A stretch of 64,000 nt of DNA from Sorghum bicolor (lineage: Eukaryota; Streptophyta; Magnoliopsida; Poales; Poaceae). Location of the stretch: positions 15,927,344-15,991,343 of the forward strand of contig NC_012877.2 in assembly GCF_000003195.3 (NCBI RefSeq). The letters run 5' to 3'. This document shows positions 11,891-23,309 of the stretch, one piece after another; position 1 is the first letter of the stretch, and each line of letters begins with the position of its first letter. A program made the position numbers and the translations under genes. The notes under the pieces were generated by a model that saw only the letters and a program-made list of their open reading frames with translations, searched no databases and was not told the DNA's origin.

Positions 11891-13852
11891 TGAAAGATCC
11901 TAATATGGCTAGAGGGGGGGTGAATAGCCTATTTTTAAAAATTATACAAACTCACTAGAGCAAGAGGTTAGTAAATAACAAAGCGAAGCTTTTTGATCTA
12001 GCTCTAATGGGGTGTTTGCAAGCCACCTAACCAACAATTCTAGTTGCTTATAATCACTATGCACACAAGAACTATGTCTCTACTTACACTAGAGAGCTAC
12101 CTAAAGTTTCTGTACAAGAAGTAAGCTACTCTAGTTTGCAAGAAAGTAAGAGAGAGTGTTTGATCTTTATACCGCTGCGTAGAGGGGATGAACCAATCAC
12201 AAAATATGAAGTCCAATCTCCGGGAGAAATCCAATGAACAATCACAATGGAGACACACAATTTTCTCCCAAGGTTCACGTGCTTGCCGACACGCTACGTC
12301 CCCATTGTGTCGACCAACACTTGGTGGTTCACGCGGCTAAGAGGTGTAGCACGAACCTCGTCCTCACCAGGACACCGCAAGAACCTACCCACAAGTGAGG
12401 TAGCTCAATGACACGCGCAGTCCACTAGAGTTGCCTTTGGATCTCCGTTGGGGTAGGCACAAATCCCTCACAATCACCGGGAGATGGCCACAAACAATCA
12501 CCAACTCGTGCCTAAGCTCCTCCGCTGCTCCAAGCCGTCTAGGTGACAACAACCACCAAGAGTAACAAGAAAACCACAACTAAATCGATCCCCAAGTGCC
12601 ACTAGATGCAGTCACTCAAGCAAATGCACTTGGAATCACTCCCAATCTCACAAAGATGTTTAATCTATGAAGGAGATGAGTGGGAGGTGTTTGCTTAGGC
12701 TCACAAGGATGTCTAGTAGTCAAGAATGCCAAGAGAGTGAGCCCTAAGCCGGCCAACAACTATTTATAAGCCCCTCAAACAAATAGAGCCGTTGGCTCTT
12801 TCATTGGGCAAAAAACGGGGTCACCGGACTCGCTGCAGGTGACGCACCGGACGCTGAAATAGAGCGTCCGGTGCTCCAGAAACAGCCACGTGTCAGCACT
12901 TTGAATCTCATGTGTCGAATTCTAACGGTAACCTGTAAACCACCGGACGCAGTCAAGTGAGCACCGGACGCGTCCAGTGCACACCGGTCACGTGCGCAGA
13001 GAGGTTTGCAAAACCTCAGGACCAACAAACTCGCACCACCGAACGCACTCATGAGTGTCCGATCCCTTACCCAGAGAGGTTTGCAAAATGCGTGGACACC
13101 GGACTCGCACCACCGGACGCGCCCAGAGCGTTCGGTGCTCTCAGTCAGAAACACCCGCTGTAGTCAAGCCACACCGGACGCTCCAACAGGATCTATCCTG
13201 CGTCCGGTGCCTAACCCTAACAGGGCCAGGCACTGACAGTACACCGGACGCACAGGCTCAGCGTCCGGTGCCTCCTCCCGTGACTTCTCCAAACTTCCCA
13301 CGGGCACAATAGAAAATATGCATTTTATTTTCTCAAAAGCGCTGAATCCGGGATCCAAACCCCTCTCTACTCTTCAACCTCCACCTCCTTCTCAAAGTGT
13401 GCTAACACCACCAAGTGTATACCAATAAGTGCACATGTGTCAGAATTTTCACAATCATTTTCTTCGAAGGAGTTAAGTTAGCTCACTAGGTTCTAAATGC
13501 ATGCACATGAACAATGACACCTAGTGGCACTTGATAACAGTTTAGCCAAAGAATTTCCCTCTTTATAGTACGACTATCTATCCTAAATGTGATCACACCC
13601 TCTTTGGTGTCTTGATCACCAAAGCCAAAACCCTAAGCAATACCTTTGCCTTGATCTCCATAGGGTTTTGTTTTTCTCTTTCTTCTTTTCCAAGTTGAGC
13701 ACTTGATCATCTTGTGGTCACCACCATCATCACCATGATCATCTCTTGCTCCATAACTTGGCATGTACCAACCTCAATAAGTCTACACACACTTAGTATT
13801 GAGGTTAGTACTAGGATTTCATCCATTATCCAAAACCAAACTAGGGCTTTCA
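11891..13852. mobile_element. Solo LTR of a Sirevirus-like Ty1/copia element, 1962 bp
   Basis: The segment starts TGAAAGATCC and ends GGGCTTTCA, an inverted TGAAAG/CTTTCA pair of the TG...CA type. It is flanked by a perfect 5-bp target duplication TTCAT at 11886-11890 and 13853-13857. No gag or pol frame is present, so it is a solo LTR left by recombination between two LTRs. The internal CACCGGAC/GTCCGGTG palindromes at 12844-13271 are a reported feature of grass Sirevirus LTRs, which supports the lineage. Orientation cannot be fixed from the ends alone. Confidence 0.8.
12844..13271. repeat. Cluster of CACCGGACGC / GCGTCCGGTG palindromes inside the solo LTR
   Basis: Three good foldbacks are visible: 12844-12874, 13171-13210 and 13241-13271. 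Each has caccggacgc on the left and gcgtccggtg on the right around a short AT/GC-mixed loop. Further single or mutated copies lie between them (for example near 12942, 12961 and 13110). They are CpG-rich, and several copies are mutated at CpG positions, as expected of methylated DNA. Confidence 0.8.
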
Positions 13853-13857
13853 TTCAT

Positions 13858-14029
13858 TTAGCAGCTTTCCCATGTGCTTGCTTGGACGAATAGCATGAGC
13901 CGTGCACGCACGCACGCAGGGCCACGTGGTGACAATTCATCTTGCTGGGTCGATCGGTCATAGACCCACGCCCGTAGTCAAGGTTCACGAATGGAACATA
14001 TGAAAAGAGTAGTACTACCTAGCAGCCTG
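13858..14029. other. Short intergenic stretch
   Basis: Nothing recognised apart from a short (cacg)n-like run near 13900-13916. Confidence 0.4.
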
Positions 14030-15118
14030 TGTAGCATAGTCGCACTCCCTAGAGCTGTTTGGTTCACTTTCAATCTTACTCTAGGAACTGATTCTCTACC
14101 TCAGGAACAAGATGGTATACAAAATATTTTACAGATTATAGTCAATGCTAATACTACTGAGGTTCAATTACAAAGTATCTTAATAAGTTTATGATTCATC
14201 TGGAAAGCTAGGAATGATAAGTATTTCAACAACAAAACTTGGTCTACTATTCAGGTACATAGTGCAGTTGCTGCTATGCTGGCCAACCTTAATAATGATG
14301 ATCCTTGCAGCTCTAACAACCCTAACCATCAGGACTCCAACAACGCTACTCACCACAATGCAGCCCAGACCAACCATTCTACTTCACAAGCTACTCCAAA
14401 TACTATACAACATCTATCCTTGGTACAGGTACATACTCAACAGGGCTACCATCCAAGCACAACCAGAAGCAGGGATACACCATTCTCCACTGCAGGACCA
14501 AATGACAGAGACCTCTACCTTGTTCGACTGCCAGCTTTGCTGAGAGGAGTTAGATGCTACATTGATGCTTCCACATCCCCTGATCTTTCTTCTAACTCAT
14601 CTAGAAATGCAGGCATTGGTATTTTTATTATCAGCAACTAGGTACATCCGGTGCAAACCATCTACATCAAAGCACTTATGAAGGGAACTTCTTCTGTACT
14701 GTTGGCCAAAGCAGCAACGCTTGCCCTTGCGGCAACTGCCACTAATCTTCTTGATTTACAGCAGGTTTCCTTCCTTTCAGATAACCAACAACTAGTGCAC
14801 TTCCTTAATGCTCCGAATCAAGCCGATCCACCTGACTAGAGAATCAAGTACTACACTTAGACCTTCATTAATCTCTCCACTGCGGCTGCCAATACAATTC
14901 ATAGGATCAAGAGAGATCAAAATTGTATGGCTGATACTTTAGCCATGCAAAGTTTCATCCAAATGCAATCCACTTCTTCTTCTAGTTTCACTAATACCTG
15001 CTCCCATGCAGATCATGTTCAGTGCTCTTTAAGAGAAGCACTTCTCCCTGCAGCTTTGCACTCTATATCTCTGCTAACAGCCACTTGCTGTTAATAATAA
15101 AGTTGTTTATTATAAAAA
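14030..15118 (+). pseudogene. 3' end of an L1-type LINE with RNase H domain, decayed
   Basis: One reading frame runs through stops at 14192-14194, 14639-14641 and 14837-14839. After the first stop it reads FIWKARNDKYFNNKTW, the motif that follows RT in plant L1-like LINEs. Next comes a low-complexity linker and an RNase H-like domain: CYIDASTSPD, NAGIGIFI, AATLALAATAT, FLSDNQQLVHFL, and D..LA near 14930. The sequence ends with a 3'UTR-like taataataaagttgtttatta and a short A-rich stretch near 15105-15118. RT and endonuclease are absent, so it is a 5'-truncated, inactive copy. The left edge is approximate. Confidence 0.7.
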
Positions 15119-15344
15119 ACTGCACAACCTGTGCCCGTGCATGCATCGGTGGCTGCACGTGTCAAGGATGGGCATATGTGGGTGTCTCTAGCCGCAATCA
15201 AGGAACGGATGTGTGCAAGCCACCGATAAACTGCATACGCTCGCTGCCACGCAAACGTATTGATGCCTTTGGTGCCAAAAATAACTATCTGCTGCTTTTT
15301 TTTGCTAACGATACCTTCATTGCCGGTTTTATAAAAAGCGCAAA
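15119..15344. other. Intergenic DNA, nothing recognised
   Basis: The open frame 15022-15348 crosses it but shows no domain and starts in the LINE tail. Confidence 0.4.
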
Positions 15345-15478
15345 GTGAAAATTTTCACCACTGGTTATAGTATGGACCACGGTGAAAATAATTTCATCAT
15401 CAGTTCGTAATATAAACCGTAGGTGAAAATAAAGTGATTTTCACTAACGGTTCATAATATGAACTCATGGTAAAGATA
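15345..15478. repeat. Degenerate tandem repeats with ggtgaaaat core
   Basis: About three diverged units of 40-50 bp each contain ggttata or ggttcata, then tatga or tatgg, and end in ggtgaaaat or ggtaaag. Short repeated motifs of this kind are typical of the subterminal regions of CACTA elements, but no CACTA terminus was located. The class is therefore not assigned. Confidence 0.45.
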
Positions 15479-15789
15479 AGTGACATCATCTTCTCGCATG
15501 TGCTTTCTCAGAATGATGATTAGAATACAAGCGGGACATATATTAATAGATCCATGAACTCTTGTGTGCATTTTTATTTTTCTCACATCGGCTGTAAACT
15601 CTTTTTTTCTCCCTCCTAATTTCACTTTATCCTCTCTCTCTTTCTCTCCCATATGGGTGGCAAGGGCGATACAAGGTGTGACGACCTAACATGTATTACC
15701 CCTAGCACTTGCGGCCTCTGTCATAGCCTAGGTATGTATGATCTCTGCTTCGAGTAGTCCCAACATGCGTACTTTGGCACACACAATCT

Positions 15790-16600
15790 CTGTAGTGGTG
15801 TAGAGATGTTGAATAGTCTAATAGAAAAATCAACAAACTCAAACTCTAGGTGTAATCATACAAAGCAAGCCCCTACACAAGTCTAGTTGCAAGGACAAGT
15901 ATTTAAGCACTCAAACAAGCAAGCAACTATAAAGGCTACCTAGCATTAGTGAGCCAACAAAGAGAGAAACAAAACTATACTACTCATTACAGCTAAGTTA
16001 GGCTATCAAGCAACAACACAAGCACACGATATGAAATGTAAATGCAAGTGTTTAGAGGGCGCACCAACGAGGGCAAGTGACACAAAGATTTTTCCCTGAG
16101 GTTCTATTGCTTTCTGGCAATTTACGTCCTTGTTGAGGTGGTTCCTTAGATCACCACTTCACATAGAAGACCAGAGATCAAAAAAGGACCTCTCCAAGCC
16201 TCGATTGATTTCACTATAGTTACTCTTTGCGAATCTGCCATGGGGTTGAACACAAAACCTCTCATAATGGCCAATGATCGGAGGGTAGCAACAATCACCA
16301 AGAGCCCCTTGATGATCCTCCACAAACACCAAACTAGCTAGGTGATGTCACTCACCACGAGTAACAAGAAATACTAAGTCACAAAGACCACCTAGTGCCA
16401 CCAAATGCAATCTCTCAATTTACAGTCCACTAGACCACCTACTTAAACAAATGCAATCACAAAGTTAGCAACTGAGTTGGAGTAGTTGCTTGAGCTTTAT
16501 ATGTGTCACAATATCAGCCAAGGGTGCCAAGGGACCTAAAATGGCTAGCCACACAAGTATCTATACAACCAACAAGCTGTTAGGTAAAAACTGCACGGTC
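15790..16600. mobile_element. Degenerate LTR-like segment of the Sirevirus type
   Basis: The order of sequence blocks recalls the solo LTR at 11891-13852: a leader with 'caaactca...', several hundred bases of 'aagcaa...caacta' composition, then 'gacacaaagatttttccctgaggttc' where the solo LTR has 'gacacacaattttctcccaaggttc', then tacgtcc and a '...cctaaaatggctagccac' end. No terminal TG/CA pair or target duplication was found. It is probably an old, diverged relative rather than the same family. Confidence 0.4.
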
Positions 16601-17305
16601 TGTGCACGCAACGGGGTGCGACACTGCATGCCTCCAATGACTACTTTTTGATGGCCCTAAAACTAGTCACTACAATGAACCAGCGAGAGAAAATATAGAT
16701 CCAATGAAGGCAGGGCGATAGGTACACAACAACGACATCGCCAAGAAGGAGAGTGGCATCCACGGAAGAAGGGTATTGACCCAAGACCGACACTAGCAAG
16801 TGGACGATAGAATGAAATCTTCGATGACGCCTACAAAAAGGTAAATGACACAAGCTACGACATCGCCACCGCCGAGGAGCTATGGCTAGGTTGTGATTTC
16901 TCCAAGCATCCACACTTCACATATGCGAGCCCTCCACAGCCACCACGACATCACCACCACCAAGGACTGAAGCTCTATGCCTTGGATGAAGCATGATGCA
17001 CACTACGGCTACCACAGCCTAGCGCAGTTGCCGCCGCCGCAGCCAGCATAGCAGCCACCTGCTAGGAAGCAGCAGTGATGCAATGCCAGTAAAGGCCCAC
17101 CATACGCGGCGCATCCTAGCCTTTGCAAATATTCAGCCTGTTGCGAAGTACTTCAGGTGAAAAAGCAGTGATACTAATACATCGATAACAGTACCATGGT
17201 GCTCATGTATTGTATGATATGGTGGAAGAAAACTCTTCAAATCTAGAACTCTCAAACTAGTGAATCTTGAAAAAGAATAATAAGGGCCAGTCTCAGTGGG
17301 GAGTT
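16601..17305. other. Intergenic DNA, nothing recognised
   Basis: The minus-strand frame 16641-16913 is rich in Trp, Arg and Cys and has no domain; I do not call it a gene. Confidence 0.4.
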
Positions 17306-17992
17306 TCACGGCGTTGTTTCCAAGACTGCCATGTCACGTGAAATGAAATGAAGGGCCTTGCCTTTTGGTCTTCCTTCCTGGGAACTGAGAAATGCAACAA
17401 AATTTTCCTCTTTAGATTTATGCTTGATGAAATCCAAGATTGTGTCATGAACTTTGCAGGCACGTGCTCGTCTGTCGTACTTTATGTTCATTGGTTGGAT
17501 CAAGCATCTGTTAATAAGCTCATTGAAATAATGTTCTCTAGTTTCAGTTGTACTCCTAACTTCGGTAGAGATGAATCCTTGAGCAATCCATCTGTTTACC
17601 AAGTGCTTCCTTTTTATCACAGCATCTTCAGGAAATATACTCATATATAATAGGCATGTCCTTAGATGCTGGGGAACATCAAAGTAGCTGAAAGATAGTA
17701 TCCTCCTCATCATCATCAGATTAACATCCGAGTCCTCTACAACTGCATTACTTAGAGAATCTAGCACCCTTTCCCATTGATCTTGTGTCTCTTTATTAGC
17801 TAACAAACTAGACAGAGTTAGAATTGCCAATAGAGACCCACCACATTTTTTCAATACTTTATGACAAACTTCATCTAGGTTAGGAGGGCATCCTTTGTGG
17901 GGAAAGGCCTTTGCTATAAATAATTGCTCAGCTTCAACATCATCAAGAGGGTCCAATCTATAGACATTGCCATTTTTAGAACAGCTGAGCAA
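17306..17992 (-). pseudogene. NB-ARC (NLR resistance protein) fragment, lacking P-loop and LRR
   Basis: NLR proteins sense pathogen effectors through a nucleotide-binding NB-ARC switch and a leucine-rich repeat. This open frame of about 228 codons covers only the end of the NB and the ARC1/ARC2 part. It reads YRLDPLDDVEAEQLFIAKAF, VLKKCGGSLLAILTLSSLLA (GLPLA motif altered to GSLLA), LSFSYFDVPQHLRTCLLYMS with IFPEDAVIKRKHLVNRWIAQ, and KVHDTILDFIKHKS (the MHD-like motif, here VHD). The P-loop, kinase-2 and RNBS-B are missing upstream and no LRR follows. The frame has no internal stop, so the capture is fairly recent or the fragment is still transcribed. The 5' side ends in an inverted copy of its own sequence (17910-18006). 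Confidence 0.8.
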
Positions 17993-18006
17993 TTATTTAT
18001 AGCAAA
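17910..18006. repeat. Perfect 24-bp inverted repeat with 49-bp spacer
   Basis: Bases 17910-17933 and 17983-18006 are exact reverse complements (tttgctataaataattgctc plus agct). The arm encodes AEQLFIA of the NB-ARC fragment on the minus strand and the same peptide, inverted, on the plus strand. It could form a hairpin and marks the breakpoint of the gene fragment. Confidence 0.95.
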
Positions 18007-19090
18007 TGTCCCGATCCCCCAAGCCAGGGAGATTTATATTTTTACCATTATAAAGAATGTCGCTTATCCGAATATCATCTTTGGAATGTCACTTACAAAA
18101 TTATCATCGGAAAGAAAAAAATCTTACAAGTTTACCAAAAGCGAACATTTTTGTGTATGTGGCGTGCCATGTCACGGTGTCAGCATGGAGACATCTTAGT
18201 GAAAAGACAAAGCTGCCCCTACCCTCTACACCACATTTCTCTCTCCAACAGCTAGGTCCCTTAACTTCTCACACTGCCAGCTAGGCCCTGCTCGTCAGCT
18301 TCATCTCCTACCTCACCCCAACGAGAGTAGAGCAGCAGCATGGTCGCTAGGGCCAAAGGCCAGCCACACGGGGAGGCTTCCCTATTGATGAGTGGCCATG
18401 CCGCAGCTATCTCGGGCCTTCGTGCTCCATTGGAGGCATTCTGCATGGTCCTAGGCTAGCGGTGGCACCCTGGCCACGCGCACAGGCGATGGTCCGGCGA
18501 CTGCTCCGCCGGCGGCAAAAGGGAGCCGAGCAAGGGCTGCTCACGCTTGTGCCTGCGAGGCCGTAGCGCAACTGCTTCTCTCGCGCACGCCGGCAAGGCC
18601 GCGACGGAGCTACTACTCGCACGCGCGCCAGCGAGGCCGTGGTTGAGCGGCGGGGCTGCTAGTGCCCGCGCTCGTGAACGGGAGGGAGCGCCACCACCGG
18701 GATGGGGCTACTGTCGGCCACCGTCGGGCTAGGGCTGCTTGTGCTGGAGGTAGAAGACGAAGCTGACAAGTGGGGCCTGCCTTGCAGTGAGAGGAGCTCC
18801 GGGACCTGGCTATCGGAGAGGGAGAGAGAAGAGCACGCAGGGGTAGGATGGACTTTTTACATGCCCTGGCTGACATGTTAAGCTGGTGTGGCATGCCACA
18901 AATGCAAAAATGGCAAATTTGATGTTAAACTTCTCTCATTTGCCACCCTTAAGTGTGCCAACCCTGTGTGTGTCAATGACATGTGGGACCATATAAATCA
19001 CTAACATGTGGGCCAGCAATGGCAAATCTGCAAGAACACACCCATAACGATGGCATGTGGTGGCAAATAACTAAAAAACCCGTTTTTCCT
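18007..19090. other. GC-rich island (about 18280-18860) within AT-rich flanks, possible non-autonomous transposon
   Basis: The flanks are AT-rich and contain an imperfect 29-31 bp tandem repeat (gaatgtcgcttatc / gaatgtcacttac, 18054-18114) and repeated 'ggcaaat' words on the right side. The centre is strongly GC-rich and open in several frames on both strands, which GC bias alone explains. The layout (GC-rich captured piece inside AT-rich arms) resembles a Pack-type element. I could not define terminal inverted repeats or a captured gene. Confidence 0.35.
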
Positions 19091-22000
19091 AGCATAATGA
19101 TTTTTTGGGATAATATAATGATTGGTATTAGTTCTGAAAATTTATATATACCATAATCTTGAAAAATGCTAGGATGTTTTTAAAGAGTATTTTGTATAAC
19201 CATCCATTATCTTTTTGCACCTTGCTACTTGTTTACTCGTAGTAAACTTATAAGCACATAATGATTCTAGTTATAATGATATATATGCATACCTTCATGA
19301 AGAAGGAATATCCTGGGTTTGTTTTGAATGACAAAATTATATAACAATAGTCATTGTTAAATCCTAGTAGGGTATTCTACTACCACTGAAGTGTAGTAGA
19401 CTCAGGCACTATAGTTCCTAGTATTACTCTCTTAAATGAGTATATGGCCATAATAAATCTCAAAGGTCTTTGTGGGATGCATGAGAAATTTTAGAAGATG
19501 TCCCATATTATTGAAAATTAAATTTTCAAGCTATACACGATCCTATGAGATATATATGCTCCTCTACAAACAAATACAATGGCTTGAAGCTTTGTATTAA
19601 ATGTCATAGAAGACATGAAGGTAAATAAAGATTTTATCGATGAATATTCTTGAAAAAATTTCTCTTGTATATATAGTATCAAAGAGCAATATAATACATG
19701 AAGTATTTAAATTTATCATCAGAAATTACTCAACTAGAAGTTGAGTTAGAATTTTTAGATGGCTCTATGAACTAGGATATATGATATGCATATGTTATAC
19801 TCCTAGAAGGATTATGATTACATATCACAACTATAAAGTAGAGTATGCATGAAGCTGCTAAATGTCAAGCATAGAAGCTAAGACATGTAAGAATAGATAA
19901 AAAATAGAATATTTAAGGTTTTCTTGAAGAAGAACTTAAATCATGTGCTTATAGACTTGTTTTGTCTTTAGAATTACTATCCTGAAGTATTAGTGGTGGC
20001 AATGCTTTAAGTTTTAATTCCCATTGAATTAAGTGGATTTTATAAACTCGTAGAAGAGTTAATGGTTATTTTATTAGCTTGAAGACTAATATAAAGCATT
20101 TAATATTCTTTTTTTTGCAATTCATACTTTCAGTAATATATGTGGAATAAATTAGATTATATTTTTACATATAAACAATTGCTAATTATTGCCTATCTAA
20201 ATAAGTTTTTATTAATTTTATGCATGAAGAAGCCTCAATTAACCATGCAGATTATAGTCTTTGTGCACTACTACCATGTAGATTGGAGGGAAACCAGATT
20301 TCCTAAGCACAAGAATAAATTGGACTTATCCAAAAACTAGAAGTTTATGTCCTACACCGAATATGTTGCTCTACACTGAATAGTACACGGGATATGTGAA
20401 TTTTATGCCACAACCATTGAATACTAGAAGTATGATTAAATTCTATGGAGCATTTGAAATGATTAATCATAGATGATGCATGAAGCATATTACTACTTGA
20501 AGTAGTTATGGCATAAAAAGGGGGAGGAATTTCAAGTAAATATGAGAGTGAGTTAATATGAAATTAACTAAATAGAGAAGTAACCCAATTGAAGGGAGTA
20601 ATTATTGTAGAATTAATATGGTGGATAACACACTTAGATGATTTGGGATTTATGAAGAAAAGGCATTTGAGGATGTTGCATTAATGGCAACTAAAATTTT
20701 TGAAGAAATTCTATGTAAATTTGAATGTTGCGTATTTTATACATTTGAAGTGTATGGTCAATTTTTTATGTATGAGTACTTGGATCAATTTTTAGGCTAA
20801 AGAATAAAGAAGCTAGATGATAAAATAGTTTTATAAACTATGATATGTGCAAATCAGGGGGAGACATCCTTGATTTTGTAGGAATGCCGAACGTTCTTAA
20901 GTGTACTTTATTCTAGCTCACTGCATATAATATATAATAACCCCCATATTTAAATATGTGCGTGAATATTTCACATAAAATTTTATCATAGCATATATGA
21001 ATGGGCCTCCGCTTGTAGTTGAAGATATATGAATTTGAACTATTTTAAGCTCATCATAGGGGATTTCTTTTGAAGTATGCTATTAAAGATATAATATTGA
21101 CATTAGTGGGAGAGAAAGCCTATGTTAAATGCCAAATATTATTTCCATAAAAGGAAAATGATCTTAAGAGAAAATATTCCTTAAAGCTTGAAGCAAAAAT
21201 AATACCACGCACAATCAAACAATAGTTTGACTAATGCTCTTTGAAGCATGAAGCAGAGCATATGCAAGATATTTTTTAAAAATGAGAGGAGTAACTTAAA
21301 GTTATAAACAAGAAGTTGTGTTTACTAGTAGTAAACTAAATGTATACTATGAAGCTAAAATCTATGGGGACGCCTATGAGTTCTAGTTTAGTGTATACTT
21401 GTTAAATAAAATAAAAATAAAATTCTTCCATTCTCACGAAGAGAACACCTCATGAAGAAGGTTAGACACCTCATGAAGAGGATCATCATGAAGATGGAAT
21501 CCAACACACTAAGCGTGCGCATCATAGTATTGGTATGCGGAACAACAAATTATCTCTTGTTTAGAAAATGACAAAGAGATAGGATAATCTCACATTGTGA
21601 GCGTATTGGAAGAAAATAATAGTTGTCGACAATGCTACCTCTACAATTGCAAATGTTTCTCTTATGAGAATCCGGATCCGGAAAATAAAGTCCATGGCAA
21701 AGTTGCTTGAATCGATTATATCGGGTCATAAAGAAAGCAATTGAGGTTGAATCTCCTACTAAGAAGAAATAAATGTTCTGCAATATCTCTAGCAAATAAA
21801 ATGATAAATATGAAATATGCAGTTAGTAAGTGGATTCAAAAAATCCATATAGTTCCTGAAGAAAAGAAATCGCAACATATAAAAATTAATCACATACTAA
21901 GTATTAAGAAGTCTAAGATAGAATATATATTCCTGTATGAATATTGAAGTCTCAAGAAGAGCATATCCTAGAAGGAAAAGAGTCATTGAATGACCTTGTA

Positions 22001-22255
22001 GTGAGTATCACTATTTCATTATGTATATCACATAATAATCTCTCATGTAGTAGATAATATATCTCATAGAAGAGAAATATTATTCGCTAAGAATGAGAAC
22101 ATCCTTGAAGGATTTAATCCATGAAGGATTTAACAGTTGATTCTTAATAAGCACCATTTATCCCTGAAGTGAATGTAGACCTAAAAAGAAATAAAATGAG
22201 GAATTCTAAATATAATGAAGATATCATACAAATACTCAGAAAGTGTATACTGTAA
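19091..22255. other. AT-rich, repeat-like DNA without recognisable genes
   Basis: This 3.1-kb stretch is AT-rich with stops in all frames. Some words (gggggagacatccttg near 20868, cacctcatgaagaaggt near 21456) recall the hinge regions of old Ty1/copia elements, but no gag, integrase or RT motif could be read with confidence. The frames 20140-20340 and 21741-21947 show no domain. It ends where the homologous part of the first gypsy LTR begins. Confidence 0.4.
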
Positions 22256-22615
22256 AGCTCGACGAGATCTTTGCAATGGTGTACTCCATTCTGTGATTGG
22301 TGGAAACACCTGGGCGGGCGCCCAAGGGGAGAGGGCGGGCGCCCTGCCCCCGGGCCCGTTCGGCCTCCCGTTCGTTCCCGTGGCTTCTGGAGTCTTCTAG
22401 ATGATAGAAAATTGCACGGCACGTTAATATATCTATGTAATCCCGACGTGTGGGCCTTTCTTCCATATTTCCTGATAACCCCCTGCAGAAATAGACAAAC
22501 ACCAAAACTCGTGGAATTCTGTCAGATAAAACCCTAAGTCTAGGTGTTGGTTGCATTTGGATCCTTTTTCTTTATTTATTTGATGATTATATTTGATACT
22601 TAAGGACCGTCAACA
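22256..22615 (-). repeat. E1 3' LTR, truncated (copy A)
   Basis: Nearly identical to 29046-29402 from agctcgacgagatctttgca to ccgtcaaca. The remaining about 1 kb of the LTR is missing on the left, where unrelated AT-rich sequence begins at once. The minus-strand LTR start TGTTGACGG abuts the polypurine tract. Confidence 0.85.
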
Positions 22616-23309
22616 AACTCCCCCAAGCTTACCTCTTGCTCGTCCCTGAGCAAGGATGAACTCAAGAGTTTCTGCAGTGGTTTTATGCCTTAAAAGTACA
22701 CACGCATTCAAGCAAGATCTCATCTCTGAGAATAAACTGTTAAGACTTAAAACATACTCATTTTACCTTTCACCATGGGGCTTGTAACCGTCACTTGTGT
22801 CTTGAGCAGTTAAAAGATAGAACGGTCAAGTCAAGCGCCATGTCTCTTATTCTTGATCAGCTATAGCTCTGGAGTTTTTGTAGATTTTCAAATAAAACTC
22901 AGAGATTCCTTATATGATTCTCTCGAATCTCTCTTTTATGGTATTTCTGGATCCTTACCACGGCAATAATTGTATATGTCTTCTCTCAAAGTATGTGGTA
23001 TTTTTGGTGTAGTGCATAGTGATATTGCCTTCTCTCTCACCCTACTCTAATAAGGTTTTGATATCTGGAGCTCATAGGTGGGAGACAGCTAATACATACT
23101 TACAAGACATTTATTGCATAGTCAAACCATGGATCCAGAGAAACAAGTCAATAAGTCAAATCAAGATGTGCATGCGTGGCGAATGAATGGTGTATGGTGA
23201 TGATGGTGATAATAATGGTGAAAGTCTAATTCTACTTTTGCTCTTTTGAGGGGATACATACCTTTCTTGCACTTTGAAGCTTTTTGGGGAGAATGAGATG
23301 CTCTACATT

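Noticed and set aside
12844..13271. Repeated palindromes that at first look like a CRISPR-type array
   Set aside because: Spacing is irregular, units are palindromic and mutated, and the whole tract lies within an LTR with target duplications in a plant genome.
18407..18894. Arg/Pro/Ala-rich frames on both strands
   Set aside because: GC bias keeps several frames open at once; no motif recognised.
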